Shown here piece by piece: positions 56,826 to 64,000 of a stretch of 64,000 nucleotides of DNA; position 1 is the first letter of the stretch, and every line of letters starts with the position of its first letter. Made by a program: the position numbers and the translations under genes. Below the pieces are notes generated by a model. It was not told the DNA's origin and did no database searches. It saw nothing but the letters and a program-made list of their open reading frames with translations. Location of the stretch: positions 59,609,048 to 59,673,047 of the forward strand of contig CM055311.2 of assembly GCA_029255685.2 (NCBI GenBank). The letters run 5' to 3'. This DNA comes from Silene conica (lineage: Eukaryota; Streptophyta; Magnoliopsida; Caryophyllales; Caryophyllaceae).

Positions 56826-58519
56826 ACGCAACTATACATGAAACAACACATGAATCTCCTTAAGGAGGCTATACTTCATATCATAAGATACTATACCAAT
56901 ATAAGAAACTTACGGAGAAGGATATCGATGATAAATAATTACTAAGTTATAAAATAGGAATGTATATAATTCATACGATAAGAACTCAAGAATTGGCTAT
57001 AATCTTATTTCATATTAACGTATACTTCATACAACACTAATAACTTATACGAACTAAATAAAAATCATATTCTATAATTTATACTTTATGCAGAAATTAA
57101 TAAGTATATGAATTAAATAATAAGTTATAGACTAACCATACGGTTCAATCGAGAGAAGGAATAATCACGACTTAATTTAAATTCATACTAGTACTATATA
57201 ACATATATTATATACGGGAATTATATTAACATTTCATATTGATTCGACATATTTTCTATATATAAAATTAATATGTTTTTGAATTAAATAACAAGTCAAA
57301 TTAAAGTTACTCGAGAGTTGTTTAACTAATTATATTTAAGCAACCCATTTAATTAGTGGCATCGACTTAACAATAGCAAAACTCTGCATTTAAAATAGTA
57401 GCACCACAACATGAATTAAAGTAGCACGTAGTAGCAACTGATAACAATAAAGTAGTAACAATGTAATAGCAACCACAATGGCCTTAACATCAGCAATAAA
57501 TTACTGTAGTATTAATAACGACATTTCAACCATAACATACAATAACAACAGTGCAACAACTTTCAACAACTAACCCGAGCACAAGTAGCAACGTGTAGAA
57601 GCAATCGCAACCAATAGCAACCACCAGCAACAATAACAGCCAGTAGGAGCGGCAACCAGCAGCAACTACGGCCAGTAGTAGTAGCAGACCACACACAACA
57701 ACCGGCAGACAGTAAACAACGATAACGACAGCGCATAAAAGTGTGTACCACAACTATCAACAGTAGCGTCTACAACATAATTCACGGCAGAAATAAATGC
57801 AGAAACGAGTAACTTGTAACAGCCATTTTAGCAACAATAACAGTACAACAGCAGGCACAATAGCAGAGCAGGCAGCAGCAATTCGGCATAAAACGAAGAG
57901 CAACATTGCAGTAGTAGTTCACACAGCAGCAACATAGTAGTGGTAATAATAACGACTGACCGCATTAACAAGAACAAGTATTAACATCAACAGCAGCCAC
58001 GAGAGAGGAGTGATGCCCTAACCGCACTAAGAACGACTAGAACTCAACAAGGAGGCACGCATTACTAGTAGTATAAGAGCAGTAGCAGTTCACCATTCAA
58101 TCAGCAATAATAGCAACCAACAATAATGACAATGATACGTGCAATTTATATAGACTTTTTAGGTCCATTTTGCACGTATTTGTCCTTTAACTCTTAGCTT
58201 TTAGCACCCTTTTTCCTCCGAATTGTCTACTTTGTTGCCTTTGTGTTCATTGTAGATAAATAACGAGGGAGAAGAAGAAATGCGCTCGAATCTTGGCAAA
58301 TCGGCATCTTCAAGGACACCAGGAAAAGACCAGAAATCCCAGAAGAAGGAACTCTCGCCAAAACCCTGTAATTCACTCGATCGACCTTCGATTTCACTCG
58401 ATCGAGTGGTTGTTGGAGAAAAGGCGCTCGATCGAAGGCCACCTGCGATGACATCGAGGACCATCTGAAGAATACTCGATCGAGTACTGGCATTTAGGCC
58501 CTGTTCTTTCTGGCTTATT

Positions 58520-58700
58520 TTCATCTCGTTTCAGTTCAGCTCAACTTTATTCAGTTCAGTTCAGTTCAGTTCAGCTCAGTTCAGTTCAGCTCAGCTCTAT
58601 TCAGTTCAGTTCAGTTCAGTTCAGCTCGTTTCAGTTCAGCTCAGCTCTATTCAATTCAGTTCAGTTCAGCTCAGCTTCATTTAATTCATTTCAGTTCGAT
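58520..58700. repeat. TTCAG/CTCAG pentamer array, left
   Basis: At least twenty near-tandem pentamers with interspersed variants (TCTATTCAG, CTCGTTTCAG). Confidence 0.85.
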
Positions 58701-58717
58701 TTTATTAAGTACATCCC

Positions 58718-58718
58718 A

Positions 58719-58794
<76 letters not shown>

Positions 58795-58860
58795 GTTTTT
58801 GTTATTATTTCATTATTATTATTATTATTGTTGTTGTTGTTGTTGTTGTTGTTGTTATTA
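58718..58860. repeat. (TTA)n and (TTG)n microsatellites
   Basis: An uninterrupted TTA run at about 58718-58794 is followed by a TTG run at about 58828-58855. Confidence 0.92.
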
Positions 58861-59000
58861 TTATTATTATATTTATTTATTTATTATTCTATTTATTATT
58901 ATTAATTATAATTCTTGTTATGATTATTATTGTTATCATCTTGATGTGCTTCATCTTTGAGGTCATTATGGACATCAATATCGCACCCTTTTTATTCAAT

Positions 59001-59400
59001 TTATTTTCGAACTTTGTCCATGAATTTCTTCCGTTCTTTATCATCCATGTTTGAATCTGTTCTTCCTTGAATACTTTGATGTTTTATAACTGGAATACCA
59101 GGTTTATGCATTCGAATGCAATTATGAAGTGTAAAAGCGGATACGATAATTGACATTTGATATTTCGTTGTCATTCGTGGGATGTTTTTTTAACACCTTA
59201 CACCTTCTCTTCAGCTGACCAAACGTCATTTCAACCGTCATCCTCAAAGATGAATGTCGATAATTAAAATGTTCAAATATTCCGCTAGGAGGTGCATGCT
59301 TATATTCGGGCACATGGTTTCTTACGTTTGGATGGCTAATAGGAGACAAATACCCAAGTGTATTCGGGTATCTCGAATCCACCAAATAATAATTATCTAT
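59001..59400 (-). pseudogene. Harbinger transposase remnant (DDE_Tnp_4, C-terminal part)
   Basis: Reading on the minus strand: NYYLVDSRYPNTLGYLSP, then YRHSSLRMTVEMTFGQLKRR, then (after a frameshift near 59160) MSIIVSAFTLHNCIRMHKPG and a stop at 59001. YYLVDS and VEMTFGQLK carry the second Asp and the Glu of the DDE triad. The first Asp and the N-terminal part are absent. Closest family: PIF/HARBI1 nuclease. The frame is broken, so it is inactive. Confidence 0.88.
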
Positions 59401-59677
59401 AAATGTTTATATATAAAAATAATTAATGTTTAGATAATAAAAAAAATGAAATACATACCACATTTACCACATTTAGACGTAAAATGTTTAGATAATAATT
59501 TTTTTTGTATGTTAATTAAACGTAAAATATTTAAATGTTGTTTTTGTTAATTTTAAAACACAAGAAAAATAATTTATGTTAATTAGACGCAAATTTGTAT
59601 TAATCAAACATTTTTTGTATATTATTATTATTATTTAGTATACTTTAATTAAACTTAAGTTATTTCTATTAATTTCA

Positions 59678-59862
59678 GCTTCATTTAGCTCAGTTCAGTT
59701 CAGCTTGATTAAATTCAGCTCAGTTCAGTTCAGTTCAGCTCGATTCAGTTCAGCTCAGCTCAGCTCAGTTCAGTTCAGTTCAGTTCAGTTCAGCTCAGCT
59801 CGATTCAGTTCTGTTCAGTTCAGTTCAGTTCAGTTCAGCTCAGCCCCATTCAGTTCAGCTCT
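59678..59862. repeat. TTCAG/CTCAG pentamer array, right
   Basis: More than twenty pentamers in the same orientation as the left array. The 72-aa frame reading SSVQFSSVQFSS across it is a repeat translation and not a gene. Confidence 0.88.
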
Positions 59863-61676
59863 AAAAAGCCAGAAAGAACAGGGCCTTACTCGATCGATTA
59901 GAAAGGAGCAAGGAACTACTTGATCGAGTAACTCACTTACTCGATCGAGCTAGGGTGCGAGATTTCAGGATTCGAAAGATTCCTAAAATTAGCATAAAAG
60001 GGGAAGAAAAAGGAGAAAGAGACATCACTCGACAGACAGAAAAAAGCAGCATTGTAACCTAGATCTCATCAAAAACACTTTTCTCATTTCTAGAAATCTT
60101 TACTTAGTTTAGTTTACCATTTTGTTTTCAAGCAATCTTTTGGTTCTTCTTCCTTCAATCTTGTAGTAACGGTATTCTTATTTTATCTTAATTCTTGATT
60201 CATATTGTTTTGCATTTCTTATCTTCTCATCATGTTGAATCTTATTTTATTTATTTGCTTTAGTAATCTCATGAAAATGGTTGGCTAAGTTCTTCACTAG
60301 GATTTAGGGGAACTATGGCTTAAGATCTGGTTTTTGTTTCGAATGTTTTAGATTAGGGATTGCATTTATTTGCCGCATTTAATAGCTTTTGATCGTTTGA
60401 GTCGACGCATCCAATCAACTGTGTGGTTTTCCTAACCCTAGATCGAAAGATTGGATTAGGTAGACCTGCGACGAACTTTAGGATGGATTAACTAGAGCGA
60501 AAGTTTGTTAGTTTTATCCTAGGGCGAATAGCGGACTGAAAGGACCTTTTCACTGCCCCTTTCCCGACTTTAATACGTTCTCGACCTTCTCATTTCGCCC
60601 TAAGCCATGGTGAACCGAAAATCCTAGTCTCTTCTCTTCTTTGTTTAATCGTTTGGTTCTTGTTTTCGTTTCTTTTCTTTTAAATCTTAGACTATAGATA
60701 AACCACAAACACCCCCCCTATTTTGGTTACTTAGCAAACTTATTAGAACTTTTAGAATTCTCTTCTCCCTGTGGATTCGATACCCGACTCCCTCTACTAC
60801 ATTAGTTTAGGACCAGTTGGTTTATTTTTGATAGGGTTGCGACAGCCGTGTCAGACAACAACTAACAATCACCTACAATGAACAAAACAAGCTCGATTCC
60901 AATATACATTTATCATACTATAAACCAAATGAATCTTTGACATAGGTCGAGTAACCTCTCAAAGTTACCTCTTTTCGCAAATAAAACCTCGATTTATCAC
61001 AAAACTTAGCTCGAAAACCACCATGGCACAACCTAAAACATCGAAACACGAGATTCAACAAGGAACCTGAAATGGGATAAAATGGTAGGAATTTTGAGAT
61101 ACCTAAGAGCTTAAATTTATTACCTCAAAACGACAGCGACGGTGAGACGAAGAGAACGACGCGAAAAATCGTTTGAAACCTTTAAGAAACGAAGAAATGT
61201 CGACGATTTTAGTGAATTGTTTAAGTTTCTATAAAAATGGAGGAATGGAAGAGAGGGTATGGTTTGATTGGTTGAAGATGAAAGATTCTGAAATGTCCTT
61301 TTATATATGAAATAGTTTTTGAGTCGGAAAATTATTACAAGAAACGGGTTTGAGTCGGGTTTTATTTATGAGTCGAAAATTGCCCAAATTTCAGTAGTTA
61401 TCAATTTCACAATTATTACGACTCGAACAACAATTGAACACGTAAATTACATTTCACGATATTACAGAATACATTTAAATTTTCCGAACGTCAAAATTAA
61501 ATTGTTAGAATATAATTACGTAATTAATTGAAATATCGTTTACAAACTAAAAATGCTTTTAAAATGAAACATTCAAACTATTTAAATATAATTATGAAGT
61601 TTCATTAAATATAAATTATTCTGAAATTAGAATTAAAATCAATAAAATTACAAGTCTGAAATATCGGGGTGTTACA

Positions 61677-61893
61677 ATGACCCCACCTTTCAAAAGGTTT
61701 CGATTTAACAGTAGCAAAAATCCGCATTTAAAAATAGTAGCACCACAACATAAAGGAAAGTAGTACATAGTACCAACTGATAACAATGCAATAGCAACCA
61801 TAATGACCTTAACATCAGTAATAAATTAGTGTATTATTAACGACATTTCAACCATAACATACAATAACAACAACAGTGCAACAACTTTCAACA
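61677..61893 (-). repeat. Duplicate of part of the neighbouring LTR
   Basis: From TTTAACAGTAGCAAAAAT to GCAACAACTTTCAACA it matches 57365-57570 with scattered changes and a short deletion. It therefore comes from a second LTR copy of the same family, cut off at both ends. Confidence 0.75.
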
Positions 61894-62626
61894 TTGTTTT
61901 TCCGGAGTATAATGAAAGTTAGAGCAAGAAAAAAAGAAAAAAAAGAGAGAGAGAAAAAGAAAAAACGAAGAAGAAAAAACGCAATAGAAAAGAAAAAAGA
62001 AAAATATTTGTTGTTGCTTGAAAAAAAATAAAAAAATAAAAAGATGTTGAATTAAGTAGCTCTCATATAATCATCAAAATAATTTGGAGAGTTTATTATG
62101 CTTTCTATTGGAAGAAGTCATTTATCATCATTTTTTTGCTTCAAAAAATTGGGTGCTTAGGTGAGCTTTCTTCATGGTTTTGTTACTAGCTTGAATTAGC
62201 TCCATAAATCCATAATCATTTATCCCCTTATTACCCATCTCAAAAAGCCTTCTTCTAACCCTCTTGGCTTCATTATTCGCGTTGCATTTGATTGTTTAGC
62301 TTATGATTTTATTGTTTACCATACTAGATTGCGCGCACATTCTCATGAGTCGAGGATACTTGCGTGCTTTATCACAGATATTGTCCTTAACACAATTTGA
62401 GTTATGAGTGAACCGTGAGAGTGCGAAAATCAAAAGATCGTGCAAAAGCTGAAAAGTCTATTTGAAGTTGTCCATGCTGCGTCGTCATATAAATCTCATA
62501 AATGTTTTGTTTTTCCTTATGCCCTTGTTGTTTAGGGACGAGAGTCATTGCTTGTTAGCTATATGGGATTTACATGATAGGGATGATCTTGCTTGACGAC
62601 AAGAAAAAGCTTAGCTTGGGGGAGTT
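61894..62626 (+). mobile_element. 3' internal end of an Athila/Tat-like element
   Basis: An A/G-rich tract at 61915-62040 and the end GCTTGACGACAAG...CTTGGGGGAGTT directly precede an LTR start at 62627. The layout is the same as that at 20842-21600 on the minus strand. No reading frame is left. Confidence 0.65.
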
Positions 62627-63052
62627 TGATAAGTCCATTTTATATAGAGATTTACCCCTATTTGTAGCTCACTTTTACTTGATTATTGTACTTATTTTAG
62701 TGATTTATGAGCTAATATTTGTATTCTAGTATGTTTGTTTGTTTTATCATGTTTTGTAGGTATTTGAGCTTTTAGGAGCCCGATTCTACAAATATTACAA
62801 GAACTAGAGTACAAGGTTGAATCTAGAGTAAAAGTGGTGGACTAAACGAGAAAATTGCATGGAATTTTGCATGGAGATTTAATGGATGCAAGTTTAATCT
62901 CAAAGACAAGCCCAAAATAAAAGGTCCAAAGTGAAAAGAAGAATTAGTCAAACATTGGATGCTCTTGGATTCTCATAAGGTGTTGATTAGGGTCATTAAT
63001 CGAGTGATTAATCAAGGCTTTAAGACTGCACATTGGATTCCTAGAGCATTAA
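62627..63052 (+). mobile_element. Athila/Tat-like LTR, left part
   Basis: It starts TGATAAGTCCATTTTATATAG right after the polypurine tract. It is interrupted at 63053 by a Tekay-like LTR. The remainder lies outside the window. Confidence 0.7.
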
Positions 63053-64000
63053 TGTAACACCCCTATTTATTTAAGGGCCTGTACTAGGTCTCCACAGATA
63101 ACTAAGGGTGTTACCATCCCGGTTTCCCGAGGCAGTAGATACAAAGGAAGATATACAGTACTTTAATTAAAAGTTAACTCAACAACATGTTCTTACAACT
63201 GTATCAAACTGACTTATAAAAAGAAGTACAACTGATGATATAAAGACTATGGTGATCTAGACTCTAGTCTGGTCCGGATCCGAGCTCTCTCTTCCCGTAT
63301 CTCCCACAGTCTTAAGCACATGTCAATCTGCTCCCCAATAAATTGGTTCATCACAGGTGATCACGAATACACAGGGTCAACCACGAGGTTGAGTAGAGGA
63401 AAATAAATAAACAACAATATCATATCTATATATAGGGGATCAATCGTCCCTTCTCCGCACCGATCACAAGGCCAATAACTCCGCACCGCTCCCAAGGCCA
63501 TTAACTCCGCACCGATCACAACGCCAATTAACTCCGCACCGATCACAACACCCATCTCTCATCACCACATATTGTATCACAAAATTATATAAACAAATAA
63601 CACAATATTCCAATCATATGATAATGTAAAATAATCACGTTTGTCATCAATCAACCAGGTAAATAATCATTAATATACGTGTAGTAATTTCCCCTACCTC
63701 AATAGCAGGAGTGCAAATTAGTCCAAGCTTGCTAGAAATCTTCCACACGAAACTCGTTACCTAAACACGTACACATAACGAATTAATAACCTTCCCGAAA
63801 CCCCCATACAACCTATAATTTCTATAAATAGAAACCTTCCATAAAAGGAAAGTTTCCAAAAATAGAACCCATTTTAAATGGAAAGTTTCCATAATTAGTA
63901 ACTTACCAAACTTAAAGATTTCCCGACTCAACAACGAATAAAATCGAAATAACTAAAAACGACTATTATTAAGATAGTAGTAATAATAACAATACTACTA
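63053..64000 (-). mobile_element. Tekay-like LTR, minus orientation, runs off the window
   Basis: It starts TGTAACACCCCTATTTATTT. The part at 63350-63400 (GTGATCACGAATACACAGGGT, then CAACCACGAGGTTGAGTAG) is the reverse complement of 5818-5870 in the LTR at 2764-6167, so both are one family. A minisatellite lies at 63453-63553. Confidence 0.7.
63453..63553. repeat. Minisatellite of four units, about 27 bp
   Basis: The unit is CTCCGCACCGATCACAAGGC followed by CAATAA, with small changes. The frame at 63361-63555 is created by it. Confidence 0.88.

Larger units (their letters stand above)
58497..59885 (-). mobile_element. PIF/Harbinger element nested in the solo LTR
   Basis: Perfect 20-bp terminal inverted repeats begin GGCCCTGTTCTTTCTGGCTT on each strand, with a TTA target duplication at 58494-58496 and 59886-59888. 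Inside, on the minus strand, is the C-terminal part of a DDE_Tnp_4 (HARBI1-like) transposase (59001-59400). Both ends carry arrays of the pentamer TTCAG / CTCAG in the same direction, and the middle carries a (TTA)n run. The first part of the transposase and the Myb-like ORF are missing, so it is non-autonomous. Confidence 0.92.
58133..60853 (+). mobile_element. Solo LTR of an Athila/Tat-like gypsy element
   Basis: It starts TGATACGTGCAATTTATATAG and ends CGACAGCCGTGTCA. Perfect 5-bp duplication GACAA lies at 58128-58132 and 60854-60858. No internal region is left, so the element was reduced by LTR-LTR recombination. It holds a nested PIF/Harbinger element (58497-59885); the LTR alone is about 1.33 kb. 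TCGATCGA-type palindromes flank the nested element (58376-58487 and 59888-59950). Confidence 0.88.
55816..61676 (-). mobile_element. Tekay-like LTR, minus orientation, split by a solo LTR
   Basis: The right edge is ATATCGGGGTGTTACA (ends 61676), so the LTR starts TGTAACACCCCGATAT on the minus strand. The left edge is probably TGTAAAACCTC at 55816. The solo LTR at 58133-60853 interrupts it. A minus-strand TATA-like TCATATATAA lies at 61300-61309, just where the U3/R border is expected. A minisatellite is at 56378-56825. No matching target duplication was found at the outer ends. Confidence 0.6.

Noticed and set aside
58201-58524. Overlapping frames on both strands at the start of the solo LTR
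   Set aside because: They lie across the LTR and the Harbinger edge at 58497; no domain, no start context.
59705-59923. 72-aa frame of repeated SSVQFSS
   Set aside because: It is the translation of the TTCAG pentamer array.
1-64000. tRNA, rRNA and snRNA genes
   Set aside because: No cloverleaf A/B box pair or rRNA/snRNA core sequence was found; tRNA-like hits are only primer-binding sites beside LTRs.

Overview
This window is nuclear DNA from a flowering plant, almost certainly a eudicot. Two spliced genes of plant type are present: a PLAC8 / cell-number-regulator-like gene on the + strand and a MED25-binding/RHG1A-type RING-H2 ubiquitin ligase on the - strand. The rest is AT-rich, repeat-dominated sequence. 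The LTR families and the TCGATCGA palindromes made me think of Caryophyllales, but that is a guess and the lineage cannot be fixed from the sequence alone. There are no bacterial-type operons, no CRISPR and no tRNA or rRNA genes that I can support.

Layout. 1-8667: decayed Ty3/gypsy (Tekay-like, TGTAA...TTACA) LTR material, with one LTR carrying a hAT non-autonomous element. 8668-16400: intergenic, with several MITEs, a 5'-truncated LINE, a 216-bp direct repeat, a (TA)n run and a possible organelle-like patch. 16414-24940: the PLAC8 gene (3 exons, 248 aa). Its 7.3-kb first intron holds a second copy of the hAT element and a piece of an Athila/Tat-like gypsy element. 25000-33850: two inverted Athila/Tat-like LTRs, one interrupted by a Helitron, then a Tekay-like LTR end and a decayed LINE with an RNase H domain. 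34169-38215: the RING-H2 gene (5 coding exons, 537 aa, minus strand). 38216-43390: long non-coding stretch, possibly 5' leader intron. 43676-51252: a LINE flanked by a target-site duplication and split by about 3.8 kb of LTR material. 51253-64000: a Stowaway MITE, several Tekay-like LTRs rich in minisatellites, and a solo LTR (TSD GACAA) carrying a nested PIF/Harbinger element with transposase remains.

The two cellular genes are unrelated and convergent in orientation (PLAC8 rightward, RING leftward), with about 9 kb of repeats between their 3' ends. Exon boundaries for both were derived by reading frame, splice dinucleotides and family protein similarity from memory; all coding phases close exactly. 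Transposon boundaries marked as firm rest on target-site duplications or, for the Helitron, on an empty-site comparison with a second LTR copy inside this window. Other repeat boundaries are approximate.
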